A model generated the notes under the pieces. The model did not search any database and had not been told where the DNA came from. It worked only from the letters and a program-made list of their open reading frames with translations. From Sugiyamaella lignohabitans (Eukaryota; Ascomycota; Dipodascomycetes; Dipodascales; Trichomonascaceae): a stretch of DNA of 64,000 bases. The translations under genes and the position numbers were made by a program. The stretch covers positions 248,001 through 312,000 of the forward strand of contig NC_031671.1 in the NCBI RefSeq assembly GCF_001640025.1, given 5' to 3'. Below are positions 45,054-54,126 of this stretch, in pieces (within the stretch, counting starts at the first letter, position 1; every line of letters begins with the position of its first letter).

Positions 45054-46529
45054 CTAGTCTTGGTGCTCTAGAAACAATTGGTCTACTTGTTCTAGTGACA
45101 GACCCTTGGTCTCACAGAAAGCTAGATAGGCAACAGGCAGAAATGTGAAGTTCAATGCTGCGAGAATGAGAAAGCTGGCATAATTTAGCTTCTCAAGCAC
45201 AACCGGAGCAAGATGAACCAATACCGAATTTGTAGCCCAATTAGCGCTTGTAGCTAATGAAGTACCTCGACCCCTTAGTCGTAGAGGGAGAATTTCCGAA
45301 CAGTATACCCAAACACTAGCTTGCATACCAATAGCAAAACTTGCTTCAAACGTAAACAGTGTTACGATTGATAATATTGCCCATATAGATAAAGATGACT
45401 TCTCGCTGTCATTACTGTTGCCATGAATATTCAATTGGTATATGAAAATGGCCTGCATTAGCATTGACGCCCCCTGACCAGATATACCTCCTAATATAAG
45501 AGGTCGTCTGCCGACCCTATCTAGCAGACTCCACGGTACCATTGAAGTAACTACTAGCCAGATTTGAAGCAAAACAGATAATTGAGACGACGTCTGGGAT
45601 GACAGCTTGATTGAATCTTCAAATAAAATAGGGCAGTAGTAAATGAGGACATTGATTCCTCCTAACTGCTGAAATATCTGCACGCTTAAAGAAATCCATA
45701 GCCTTTTCGTAGCAATTATATCGTTTGGATTATAAAAATCTTGCCAAAAAGATGACTGTTCGGCATCGACAGTATCCCATACAACAGATTCTTTGAGCGA
45801 ATGAAACTTATCTTCGACTAACGGGTCGTCGGGTTCAGAGTTTTCGAGATTAGCCAGTACTTGTAGAGCGTTGGAGTCTCGATCCTTGAGTAATAACCAT
45901 CTAGGAGACTCACAAGTTAGCACTGTAAGAGCCAGTATAGGTGCTAATATAAATATTTGAAGCAAAATTGGAAGTCTCCATGATTTATCGGATCCCAGAT
46001 TACGCAAGCTGAAGTTCACCCAGTACGCAACTAATATTCCAACATTGAGTGTTGTGCAGTAAACAGCCACATACATTCCTCTCTCTCCATGAGGACTCAC
46101 TTCGTTCTGTAAAACCGGTATTGTAGAATTCAGGAAACCCAGGCCCGTCCCTGACACAAACCGACCCACCGAAAGAGAACGAAGTGTTATCGCAGAACTC
46201 TGAACCAAACTGCCAAGTATCATAACAATTGCTCCTATGGCAATACTTTTGCGACGCCCAAAACTATCACCCACTAGCGATGTCAAAATAGAGCCAACAA
46301 AAGCGCCAACTCCATATATCGCAGTAATAAATCCTATCTCGCTTGAACTGGGGTAGTCGAATCTTTGCTTAAACGGTTCCTCATTAATAATGCCTCCCAT
46401 GAGCGCGTTTCCATAACCGATCATCGAGAACCCCAGGCTACTAAGAATAGCAGTAGCCCATATCAGTCTTGAGCCCTTCAGTTTGAAGAACCCTTCCGGG
46501 TTGCTGTCGAACCAGGGAATCGCAAACAT
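45054..46529 (-). CDS. Sugar-porter-type MFS transporter
   Basis: 491 residues with twelve predicted spans. Sugar-porter signatures: GDSFGRRKS in loop 2-3, CESPRWLLLKDRD (PESPR motif with Cys for Pro), QQLGGINVLIYY in span 7, DRVGRRPLILGG in loop 8-9, YCSEILPLRLRGRG (usually PAE-type) and CETKGLSLEQVDQLF at the end. The family imports hexoses, disaccharides or related polyols by proton symport or facilitation. The QQLGG(I/V)N motif supports a sugar substrate, but the Cys in PESPR and the YCSEI variant place it away from the Hxt hexose carriers, among fungal orphan or lactose/quinate-like porters. Plasma membrane is inferred. It reads away from U6. Confidence 0.88.
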   Translation of the reverse strand: MFAIPWFDSNPEGFFKLKGSRLIWATAILSSLGFSMIGYGNALMGGIINEEPFKQRFDYPSSSEIGFITAIYGVGAFVGSILTSLVGDSFGRRKSIAIGAIVMILGSLVQSSAITLRSLSVGRFVSGTGLGFLNSTIPVLQNEVSPHGERGMYVAVYCTTLNVGILVAYWVNFSLRNLGSDKSWRLPILLQIFILAPILALTVLTCESPRWLLLKDRDSNALQVLANLENSEPDDPLVEDKFHSLKESVVWDTVDAEQSSFWQDFYNPNDIIATKRLWISLSVQIFQQLGGINVLIYYCPILFEDSIKLSSQTSSQLSVLLQIWLVVTSMVPWSLLDRVGRRPLILGGISGQGASMLMQAIFIYQLNIHGNSNDSEKSSLSIWAILSIVTLFTFEASFAIGMQASVWVYCSEILPLRLRGRGTSLATSANWATNSVLVHLAPVVLEKLNYASFLILAALNFTFLPVAYLAFCETKGLSLEQVDQLFLEHQD

Positions 46530-46936
46530 TGGGGTACGATAGATAGCTGTGAACCATGCATGAAAAAGGCATGATAAGGGCAGGGACTATATATGTCTTT
46601 CGACATTCTCTTGAACGGTCTACATATTTAGGTCAGAGTAGTTCACATCCTAAATTATAATAAACTCAAAGTCGCATTTAATGCCAAGAGTACGAAGTAA
46701 CTTCCCCAGGGGATAGTGTCGAACTTAAATTCACAGAAACAAGTTCTGCAGGCCTGTCTAACGACGTGAAAAATGTGACTAACCTAGGATTCGAAATCCT
46801 GCACGCAACGAACCTTGAAATTCACACAAAATCGCCCGGTTCACAACCTTATTCTCGAAAGTCAGCCCCTATTACCAGAGATACCGAGACAGGCTCTCCT
46901 CGCCTCTCGATCCATATACTTTTTGTCAGCGACTGT
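46530..46936. other. MFS promoter and U6 downstream region
   Basis: About 400 bp. It contains the MFS promoter and, at 46780-46820, sequences resembling Pol III B boxes in the orientation of the U6 gene. Confidence 0.5.
46782..46818 (-). promoter_or_regulatory. Candidate extragenic B box(es) of the U6 gene
   Basis: Reading the minus strand, GGTTCGTTGC and then GGATTTCGAATCC lie about 130-160 bp beyond the U6 T-run. Both approximate the Pol III B box GGTTCGANTCC. In S. cerevisiae the SNR6 gene uses a B box about 120 bp downstream of its terminator to recruit TFIIIC, so the arrangement would match. Confidence 0.5.
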
Positions 46937-47040
46937 AAAAAAAAACTTGGTTAATCTCTTTGTAAAGCGTGTCATCCTTATGCAGGGGCCATGCTAATCT
47001 TCTCTGTATCGTTTCAAATTGACCAAATGTCCCGAAGGAC
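46937..47040 (-). ncRNA. SNR6: U6 spliceosomal snRNA
   Basis: Reading the minus strand, the transcript begins with a GTCC-TTCG-GGAC 5' hairpin followed by ATTTGGTCAATTTG. It then runs through the invariant ATACAGAGAAGATTAGCATG (containing the ACAGAGA box that pairs with the 5' splice site) and CCCCTGCATAAGGATGACAC, with the AGC triad and internal stem-loop. It ends with TTTACAAAGAGATTAACC and a run of nine T as Pol III terminator. A TATA box lies at 47063-47069. Conservation is near-complete, so this is a functional copy of the catalytic snRNA of the spliceosome. It fits a window full of introns. Confidence 0.97.
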
Positions 47041-47062
47041 GCATGCTTTTGTTTCTCAAACA

Positions 47063-47069
47063 TTTTATA
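47063..47069 (-). promoter_or_regulatory. TATA box of U6
   Basis: TATAAAA on the minus strand, 23-29 bp upstream of the U6 5' hairpin, the usual distance for TFIIIB positioning at yeast U6 genes. Confidence 0.75.
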
Positions 47070-47108
47070 TTGGGAAGATGGGGCTAGGGTTATTCGGGGT
47101 GAAGGCCA

Positions 47109-47245
47109 GCCTCCGGCGGCCGTTGCTCCGCCCCAGACCCCGTTGCTCCTCTCGCTGCGCTCGAGTCGTTACGTCCGGATCCCCTGTCAACTCCTGCGAA
47201 GCAGGAGCAACCAGGGTCTGGGGCGGAGCCCCAGCCGCCGGAGGC
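47109..47245 (+). repeat. GPE full copy (A-B') in the U6 upstream flank
   Basis: GCCTCCGGCGG left tip (its GGGG hairpin altered to GCCGTTGCTCC), type A and type B hairpins, and right tip CCGCCGGAGGC. The right tip forms part of the target duplication of the SINE-like insertion that follows. Confidence 0.93.
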
Positions 47246-47252
47246 GCGCGGC
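47240..47252 (+). repeat. Target-site duplication, left copy
   Basis: GGAGGCGCGCGGC. Its first six bases are the end of the GPE at 47109-47245, so the insertion went into the boundary of a palindromic element. Confidence 0.8.
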
Positions 47253-47816
47253 AGGGGATTGAGGTAGATGGCCCAGTCGATCTAACCCTTAGTCCCCCGG
47301 GCGGCGGCTTAGTGGGCCCTAAGTCGCGAGTTCGATCCTGGCTTCGGCATTATTTCATAATGTCAGCCACTAAGGGGGGTCGGACACCGCCACAGACAAG
47401 TCCTGGCGTCAAGCAGCTACCTTCGTACCACCTTGAGTTGCGACCTACTATGTAGGTGGGTTTAGACATGGACATTGCCAGGCAACATACCCGAAGGACC
47501 CACGGGTCAACTGGGTCCGAACCCCAGTTCCCAAGGGGACTGGAGACGGTGCTCTCAGAGGAGAGCTTGCTAGCAACGGTTTTTTCCCTAGTAGGCGTAC
47601 AGATGAAAGACAGTAATCCAATTACCGAAAAGTTTTCCCGTTGCTCGTTGGGATATCACAGTTCCAACGGGGAATCCAAGTGACGTCAAATATGCGAAAA
47701 AACCAAATCAACAAGACAGTAAACAGCCTGAACCACAGGCCAATATGAGAACAGTCCTCCTGGAAGATATGTAATAGTATTGTATAGGACTTTAAATAAA
47801 GATATATTGATTGATT
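47253..47816 (+). mobile_element. SINE-like retroposon, 564 bp, flanked by a 13-bp target-site duplication
   Basis: Flanked by perfect direct copies of GGAGGCGCGCGGC (47240-47252 and 47817-47829). The head looks tRNA-derived: A-box-like TGGCCCAGTCGA at 47269-47280 and B-box GTTCGATCC at 47330-47338. An unrelated body without an ORF follows. The tail has AATAAA at 47795 and then ATTGATTGATTG, the short tandem tail typical of LINE-dependent elements. It does not begin TG or end CA and is not an LTR. A T6 run at 47580-47585 could terminate Pol III early, which is a difficulty. No partner LINE is in the window. Target-duplication length and architecture argue for target-primed reverse transcription. 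Confidence 0.65.
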
Positions 47817-47829
47817 GGAGGCGCGCGGC
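47817..47829 (+). repeat. Target-site duplication, right copy
   Basis: GGAGGCGCGCGGC, identical to 47240-47252, immediately after the TTGATTG tail. The sequences beyond the two copies differ. Confidence 0.8.
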
Positions 47830-48214
47830 CCCGGGCATTTTTCGGACGGCTGAGAACCCTGGAGAGAGGCATGCACGGCTCATATCTGACATGCATGCGG
47901 CTCATGCATATGCATTCGAGAAGTAAACAATATAATAACAACACAATAGAGTTGAGGAGTAGAGACTCCTTCGTCAGGCCGATCGAGTTTAAAAATATTA
48001 TTATTTCTCCTGTGACTTGTCTGGTTGTTTGTCAAGAGTGTAGGACTCTGTGGTGCTGGTTTTGAGTGAAAGTTGGAGAGCAACACTGATAGCAGTCTTG
48101 TGTTGTGGTATCAGTAACAGGCCAAAAAGATCCCGGCAAGGAGAGAAACCGGACAAGAGGTTGATTTAATTGATCGGATACCAGGTTTTTGACGCTGGGT
48201 CGTTCGTATTATCA

Positions 48215-50728
48215 ATGAGTGTCAACGATGGAGAGCATCATGAGGGCGACGATTCGGTGTCGTCTTCTGATGGAAGCTTCATGCCTCCTGTGTTGAGTGA
48301 CTATGCTAATCAGCTCTTGTTCGAAGATAAGGAAAGACAGAGCAGATTACAGTATTTGCAACAACAAGAAAGTTACCAGGATAGTAGAGGTGCCAATGTC
48401 GGGTACCAACAGAGCCATCATTATAATCAGGGATCGGTTGGACTCCCTAATGGGGATTACAGTCCGGTGGATAAAATGGTTATAAGTCCACAAGTTCCTA
48501 AGACTTCCAGACGAGAGCTCTCAGGAAGTCCTCATATGAACTCTTCAGGTGGAATCTCGTCATCATCGCTGGGTACTTCTCCTCTTGAGTCGTCAGATAA
48601 GATTTCCAATGCCTCAACGACGCCGGGAATCAGACCAGCTGCTACTTTATTCACACGAGCTCCAGCTGCCGATATGACGTCTCTACGTACTACTACCATG
48701 CGATCCAAACGGTTTGGAAGCAATGCATTTAATAAACGACTGGGTAAACCGCTAAATTTCAAGGGTCTACCTTCAGCCAACCCGAACACAACATCTAATT
48801 CAACATCTACCGCGATATCGTCAATGGCACAGCTCTCTGTATCATCATCAACAGCAACATCATCCAATCCAGCATCTAATACAGCATCAATGCATCAGCC
48901 ACTGCCAGCGACTACTACATCGTTCTCTGCTGGAACATCGTCCATGTCAATACCAGCTACTTCATTGGCGACGACTACGGCAACGCGACCAGCAAATATA
49001 TACAGCTCATTATCAGGAGTCGACGAGGATCGTAATCCAAATCTATCACCGAGCACCAAACGGAGCACCACTCGCATCAGATTTGCAGAAGAACATCAAG
49101 AAATCGCTCATGATTCTCCACGACGAAGCTATCTGCTGCGTCATAGCAAAAGCTCAGATAATAATAGCCAATATCATGACAGCGATATTGGCGAGGCAAA
49201 CAGTTCTGTGAGTTCGAACTCGTCCAAAAGAGATAGAAGAGACTGGTCCAGTAGGGCCACTACGCCAGTTGGCGATACTAGTAGACACAGTTCAAGTTCG
49301 AAAAGCGACCACTCGCAGTACGATGCGAATCCACAGCAGGGCAGTTTGTCTCAATTCCGTGCACAGGATGAACGACCGGTACTTCAAAGCATTTCTCCTA
49401 ATATACCCGTAAACCCAGGCAATCGATTTGGATCCAAAGTTCCACCTCCAAAGCTGGAAAACTGGGCCAACGTCAAAACGTCTTCATTATTCTCCTCTAA
49501 CGAGCTCCATGAGTATCATAATAATCATCATAATCATCACGAGGTGCAAGAGCCAGAGCGGCCAGCACCTCCTGTACCAACTGACAGAGCCGACAGAGCA
49601 GCACGTATAGAGCGATTCGAAAAAGCCGCTGAACAGCAATCAGTAGCACAATTACATGCTGCTCACAACCTGGGAACAGACAGACCACGACAGTCTAGTG
49701 ATCGCAGCAAAACCAAAAAGAATATGATGGCAATCAACAACCGACTCTATCAGCGACTGGAACTTCTAGGAAGAGGTGGGTCGTCCAAAGTGTATAAAGT
49801 ACAATCCAACGAAGGCAAGGTATTTGCAGTGAAAAAAGTGACTTTTGAAGACGTGGATGAATCAGTAATCAGCGGGTTTAAAGGTGAGATCGATCTGCTA
49901 CAACGATTACGGAACGAGGATCGGGTGGTGAAACTGGTCGACTATGAAATGCACGACACCTCAGTATATCTCGTAATGGAGTGTGGAGAAATCGACTTGG
50001 CACACGTACTCTCAGCACGACTGAATTCACAATTGGACATCTCGTTTGTACGATTCTATGCTACCGAGATGCTGCGATGTGTAGCAGCAGTGCATAACCA
50101 GGGCATTGTCCACTCGGACTTGAAACCAGCGAACTTTCTTCTTGTCAAGGGAATGCTGAAGATTATTGATTTTGGCATTGCAAACGTAGTTCCCGACTAC
50201 ACAGCCAATATCCATCGAGACACTCAAATAGGAACCCCGAACTACATGGCACCCGAGGCATTACTGGACGCCAATCAATTCGGACCGGGTTCTGGCACCG
50301 AGACAGCTGCCAAATTCAAAGTTGGCAAACCCTCGGACGTGTGGAGTTGCGGATGTATCATCTACCAAATGGTCTACGGCAAACCACCCTACGCAGCATA
50401 CAGCGGAGCTCAGCGCATGCTGGCTATTATGAACCCCAAAGTGCAAATCCAATACCCCAAACACGGTCTGGGAGGAGTTCGTGTATCCCGCGATGCCATT
50501 GAAACCATCCGAGGCTGTCTCCACCGAGACCCCGCTGCCCGAATGACGGTCGAAGAGGTTCTCGAGGGTTCATTCCTGAACCCTCAAGCGGTCGACCGAA
50601 GTTTCATCCGGACGCTACTCGAGCACGCCGTCCAATACGGAGCCACCCGCAAAGAGCCCATCCTACCCCGCGAAGTAGACATGCTCACCGACGACATTTG
50701 GAAAAAGATCCAGCTATCCAATAGATAA
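48215..50728 (+). CDS. MPS1: Dual-specificity protein kinase Mps1 (TTK)
   Basis: Spindle-assembly-checkpoint kinase at kinetochores, also needed for spindle-pole duplication. The frame is open 15 codons further upstream only from TTG; ATG 48215 gives 837 residues. The first 500 residues are Ser/Thr/Asn-rich and disordered. The kinase domain runs from about 510 to 790: GRGGSSKVYKV Gly-loop, FAVKKV with the catalytic Lys, VYLVMECGEIDLAHVL, HSDLKPAN (HSD rather than HRD, typical of Mps1), IIDFGIAN, GTPNYMAPEALLD, and PSDVWSCGCIIYQMVYGKPP. A short C-terminal extension follows. Ser in the HxD motif and the EIDLA segment distinguish it from other kinases. A GPE starts 42 bp past the stop. Confidence 0.95.
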   Translation: MSVNDGEHHEGDDSVSSSDGSFMPPVLSDYANQLLFEDKERQSRLQYLQQQESYQDSRGANVGYQQSHHYNQGSVGLPNGDYSPVDKMVISPQVPKTSRRELSGSPHMNSSGGISSSSLGTSPLESSDKISNASTTPGIRPAATLFTRAPAADMTSLRTTTMRSKRFGSNAFNKRLGKPLNFKGLPSANPNTTSNSTSTAISSMAQLSVSSSTATSSNPASNTASMHQPLPATTTSFSAGTSSMSIPATSLATTTATRPANIYSSLSGVDEDRNPNLSPSTKRSTTRIRFAEEHQEIAHDSPRRSYLLRHSKSSDNNSQYHDSDIGEANSSVSSNSSKRDRRDWSSRATTPVGDTSRHSSSSKSDHSQYDANPQQGSLSQFRAQDERPVLQSISPNIPVNPGNRFGSKVPPPKLENWANVKTSSLFSSNELHEYHNNHHNHHEVQEPERPAPPVPTDRADRAARIERFEKAAEQQSVAQLHAAHNLGTDRPRQSSDRSKTKKNMMAINNRLYQRLELLGRGGSSKVYKVQSNEGKVFAVKKVTFEDVDESVISGFKGEIDLLQRLRNEDRVVKLVDYEMHDTSVYLVMECGEIDLAHVLSARLNSQLDISFVRFYATEMLRCVAAVHNQGIVHSDLKPANFLLVKGMLKIIDFGIANVVPDYTANIHRDTQIGTPNYMAPEALLDANQFGPGSGTETAAKFKVGKPSDVWSCGCIIYQMVYGKPPYAAYSGAQRMLAIMNPKVQIQYPKHGLGGVRVSRDAIETIRGCLHRDPAARMTVEEVLEGSFLNPQAVDRSFIRTLLEHAVQYGATRKEPILPREVDMLTDDIWKKIQLSNR

Positions 50729-50769
50729 CCTTGGTCCCCCTTTACCCGCTTTTTCGGGGGTGACAACCG

Positions 50770-50910
50770 TGCCTCCGGCGGCTGGGGCTCCGCCCCAGAC
50801 CCCGCAGCTCCTCTCGCTCCGCTCGAGTCGTTACGTCGGGAACCCCCGCCAACTCCTGCGAAGCAGGAGCAACCAGGGTCTGGGGCGGAGCCCCAGCCGC
50901 CGGAGGCAGG
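50770..50910 (+). repeat. GPE full copy (A-B')
   Basis: TGCCTCCGGCGG to CCGCCGGAGGCA with CTCGCTCCGCTCGAG and CTCCTGCGAAGCAGGAG hairpins. It lies 42 bp after MPS1 and about 100 bp before the EMI1-like start. Confidence 0.96.
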
Positions 50911-51007
50911 ACCCTGTCGATCGCGAGCAATATCGGCCGGTTATCGCGCGGTGCATTAAAATTTCATGTTGCAACTCGTGATAGACACTGACTGTGTAAG
51001 AAGAGAG

Positions 51008-51457
51008 ATGGGTGTTCCAGAGAAGAGCGAAGCTGGAGATCGGGAGGGGTCGTTGGACCAGCTGCTGAGCGAGCTGTCGTCGGAGCTGGGAGACGTGTTC
51101 GACCCGAACTCGGTGCCTGTCAACTCTGCCGATAAGTATAAAATGTCGTCGTTCCCGACGTCGATGAGCTGTATGGCGGTTTTCGACGAGCTGGTAGATT
51201 GCTACTCCATTGGCGGCCAGGTGCGCCATATTTACCGGTACGGAGGTATGAATCACTGCGTGGATACCCGGAACAAGCTGAAATTCTGTGTTTTCACCAA
51301 ACTCAGCAGCGCCGAAGAGCAGAAAAAACGCATTTCCAAGTATTACATGGAACGGCTGGCCAGACAGAAGCTCGAGAAGGGCAGCAGCGAAGATATCTGG
51401 TCGGTCCGGTCTGTTCCTCTCGAGAAACCGTTTCTCGAAAACGTCACTGAAAACTAA
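51008..51457 (+). CDS. EMI1: EMI1-like protein (DUF3128)
   Basis: 149 residues from ATG 51008. An in-frame ATG at 50966 would add 14 residues, but MGVPEKSEAG looks the more natural start. The conserved core is FPTSMSCMAVFDELVDCYSI, then GGQVRHIYRYGGMNHCVDTR and KLKFCVFTKLSSAEEQKKRI. Its spaced cysteines (MSCMAVFDELVDC and HCVDTRNKLKFC) form a twin CX9C-like pattern shared with the DUF3128/Emi1 family. In yeast EMI1 mutants are defective in early meiotic induction and respiration, and twin-CX9C proteins usually reside in the mitochondrial intermembrane space. The molecular function is not established. It ends with SVPLEKPFLENVTEN. Confidence 0.8.
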   Translation: MGVPEKSEAGDREGSLDQLLSELSSELGDVFDPNSVPVNSADKYKMSSFPTSMSCMAVFDELVDCYSIGGQVRHIYRYGGMNHCVDTRNKLKFCVFTKLSSAEEQKKRISKYYMERLARQKLEKGSSEDIWSVRSVPLEKPFLENVTEN

Positions 51458-51516
51458 ACTTTCATCCATCCAATCAGACCGGGTTCCACAAACTGTCTCA
51501 GTCTGATTGGTCACGT

Positions 51517-51557
51517 GGACCCTATGGACCCTATGGACCCTATGAACCCTATGAACC
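51517..51557 (+). repeat. 9-bp minisatellite
   Basis: About 4.5 copies of GGACCCTAT, the last ones changed to GAACCCTAT, just downstream of the EMI1-like gene. Confidence 0.9.
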
Positions 51558-51926
51558 TGCAAGCAGCGATGGATGGCCCATGAGATACTAGCGTCATCAA
51601 CGTCGTCAGCATCACCATACAGTCACATCTGCACGGTTCACATCAGCCCTATTCACATGATGTAAATATATTTATTAATGAGTCAATTGTTGTCTATTTT
51701 AAGCACACACCGCTCCCAAAGTTGCTGCTGCTGTTGCTGCTTGCTGACAGGCCACACACAGCACTTGACGAATTCGGCACTGACCAAGCGACCAAGCGAC
51801 TCAACTCTGTCAGCAGTCAGAAGACATTCCGTCACGGGAATACGTCACTTCACATACGCCGCCATCGGGCAGCACAGCCCATGACACCCGCCGCAAAACC
51901 TGGGCTAGTCCCGTGATCACCAGACA

Positions 51927-52061
51927 GCCTCCGGCGGCTGGGGCTCCGCCCCAGACCCCGCTGCTCCTCTCGCTTCGCTCGAGTCGGGCTCCACGGTCCC
52001 AGCCGCTCCGCGAAGCGGAGCACAACCAGGGTCTGGGGCGGAGCCCCAGCCGCCGGAGGCA
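51927..52061 (+). repeat. GPE full copy (A with C-like right hairpin)
   Basis: Left arm with CTCGCTTCGCTCGAG (type A). The right inner hairpin is GCTCCGCGAAGCGGAGC, a C-type variant. The right tip is intact; the left end reads AGCC rather than TGCC. Confidence 0.94.
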
Positions 52062-52398
52062 GACTCCCCTCCTCCTGATCCCGGGTCCCGGGGAAGCCAT
52101 TCCGCGTGAGCCGAGGGGATACCCTGTTCCGCCATGCACCGATCAGCGGACCCTTGGTGGATTGGGTGGGTGATGGCGGGCGATCGACGGATCGGCGCTC
52201 GAGGGATGCGGTGCACAGGGTGCGTGCCGCCTCGCCTTTATATTATGCTTAACCTACCAGACTATTGTTCTAGCCTAACTCTGTTTGGACCAGCAGATCT
52301 ATCTATTGAACTTTAATTTGCAGCCCTGCCAGACGAGGCAGCCGCGGAATGTGTGTCCTCGCCGGCACGGGCCCGGGTCACGGTGGTGGGTGGGGGTG

Positions 52399-52540
52399 TG
52401 CCTCCGGCGGCTGGGGCGCTGCCCCAGACCCCGTGGCTCCTGCTTCGCAGGAGAGAGCTAGGGGGAGGCCGTTGGAGCCCGACTCGAGCGCAGCGAGAGG
52501 AGCAGCGGGGTCTGGGGCAGCGCCCCAGCCGCCGGAGGCA
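52399..52540 (-). repeat. GPE full copy (B-A', reverse orientation)
   Basis: TGCC to GGCA, with GGGGCGCTGCCCC-type arm hairpins at both ends and CTCCTGCTTCGCAGGAG plus CTCGAGCGCAGCGAG inside. Confidence 0.95.
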
Positions 52541-52565
52541 CATCCCGATCGCAGTAACAAAGACG

Positions 52566-52685
52566 CCATGGGCGGCTGGAGCTCTGCTCCTCTCGCTGTG
52601 CTCGAGTCGGTCCGTCGACGGTCCCAGCCATCTCCTGCGAAGCAGGAGCCACGGGGTCTGGGGCAGCGCCCCAGCCGCCGGAGGC
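52566..52685 (+). repeat. GPE copy with truncated left arm (A-B')
   Basis: The left tip is reduced to GCGGCTGGAGCTCTGC joined directly to the type A hairpin CTCGCTGTGCTCGAG, with the CAGACCCCG spacer missing. The right arm is intact with the B hairpin. It lies only 25 bp after the previous copy, in opposite orientation. Confidence 0.92.
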
Positions 52686-52889
52686 AGCCCCCACTCTCTC
52701 ACGCAATCGTACGATAAAACAAAGAACCTTCGCCGGGAAAATTTTTTTCTCGAGCCAGACCACCAGCCATTGTTTACGTGATATGCCACACCCGGAAATG
52801 CTGCTGGATCCTGTCAGCTCAACTAAGCCGGGTGCAGCTGCCGGCCGCTCGAAGAGTGCCCGCGGGGTTCAGGGGCCAGCGGGTGGTCG

Positions 52890-52951
52890 TGCCTCCAGCG
52901 GCTGGGGCTCAGTCCCAGACCCCATGCCTGCTCTGGCTGCGCTCGAGTCGG
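52890..52951 (+). repeat. GPE left half-copy, decayed, hairpin A
   Basis: TGCCTCCAGCGGCTGGGG, GGGGCTCAGTCCC arm, CAGACCCC, then CTCTGGCTGCGCTCGAGTC. Several substitutions relative to other copies suggest it is old. Confidence 0.85.
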
Positions 52952-53200
52952 CCGCCGGCTGGTTTGGGCAGTAGCAGCAGTGGGCAGGTAATCTGGCTGC
53001 ATACTAGGCCGAGTCCGAGCCTGTCTGGCCGGCTGGGGCCGGGCTGCGGACTATGGTCGGCTGCAGACGCTCATTTCAGAAGCGTCACCTCGCTTGCATT
53101 CCACCGCCCATCGCTGTCGGGCCTGCCACGCTAGGGTTCTCAGCGTGCAGACTGCAGCAGCAGCAGCCTGGTTGGGACGGGGACATGCGACGGTTGGTGC

Positions 53201-53355
53201 TGCCTCCGGCGGCTGGGGCTTTGCCCCAGACCCCATGGCTCCTCTCGCTTCGCTCGAGTCGGCTACTGTTACCCCCCACCGGCCGCCTCGGATCCCGGCA
53301 GCTCGCGAAGCGAGCACAACCAGGGTCTGGGGCGGAGCCCCAGCCGCGGGAGGCA
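53201..53355 (+). repeat. GPE full copy (A-C')
   Basis: TGCC to GGCA with the CTCGCTTCGCTCGAG and GCTCGCGAAGCGAGC hairpins. The flanks continue the palindrome: GGTTGGTGC before and GCACCCAACC after the element, differing by one base. Confidence 0.94.
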
Positions 53356-54081
53356 GCACCCAACCTCCCCCCTGCTGCTGCAACTCCCTACTGTGTGACC
53401 CGCCGCCGCCCCCTCGCTGACTCCCCTGCCCTGCTTGCTGTCCAGCATAAGAGCCTATTATCCTGTACATATTACTCTTACAGTAGGTGTACACTTACAT
53501 ACATCTTTATACATCTTTGCTTGTACTTTTCCTGCCTCCTGCCTAGTGGTGCTGCTGTGGTTGCCGCTACTTGTGATCGCTACCTACCTACTTTTGTTGT
53601 TTCTATTCTGTACAGTCGTCATTCGGTCATTTTACTTGTGGGTGTATTTTCTGGTTTGAAAAGCAATCAACCAATCAGTCAATCAGTCAGATAAGAGATA
53701 AACGGACAATCGAAGAATCGCACAATCGAGCATCATTCGATAGGATATTCGACACTTGAATTAAATTATCGAGATTGATAGTGATACTACGAAGATAGTG
53801 GTGTTGCAAGGACTAAAGAAAGAAGTGAAACAAAGAAGCAAACGAGAAAATAGACTTGCTAAAGTCGCTAAAGTCTCTGCTTGTGTGATCAATTTCCAGT
53901 GGGTTTTAGGGTCTTTAATAGCATCTATATCGACAGTATTCACCCGTGAAGTGAGTTATATAACGGAGTTCTAGTGAGCTCGATTGCAACGGATATTGAG
54001 TGTGAGTATTATTAATATTGGGCTGGACGCAGTAGAGTGGAGTGACGAGATAGCGGTTTTGCAGTGATACACCAGTGGTTT

Positions 54082-54126
54082 ACCAGTTGTTCGCCTGAGA
54101 TTCACCAGTTGGTCGCCTGAGGTTCA
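54082..54126 (+). repeat. Two-unit tandem repeat in the Ras upstream region
   Basis: Two adjacent 22-23-bp units beginning ACCAGTTG and ending CGCCTGAG plus ATTC or GTTCA, followed by a partial third (ACCAGTCGTTC). Confidence 0.7.

Noticed and set aside
46770..46810. tRNA gene suggested by the GGATTCGAAATCC hairpin
   Set aside because: No matching acceptor or D-arm upstream on either strand; its position fits a U6 downstream B box better.
47262..47350. Functional tRNA gene at the start of the SINE-like element
   Set aside because: A and B boxes are present, but no 7-bp acceptor stem can be paired with the CTTCGGC 3' segment and the T-stem has a G-G mismatch; better explained as a tRNA-derived head.
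51927..53355. CRISPR-like or tandem array
   Set aside because: Copies alternate orientation, differ in structure, have unequal spacers and also occur all over the window; the organism is a eukaryote.
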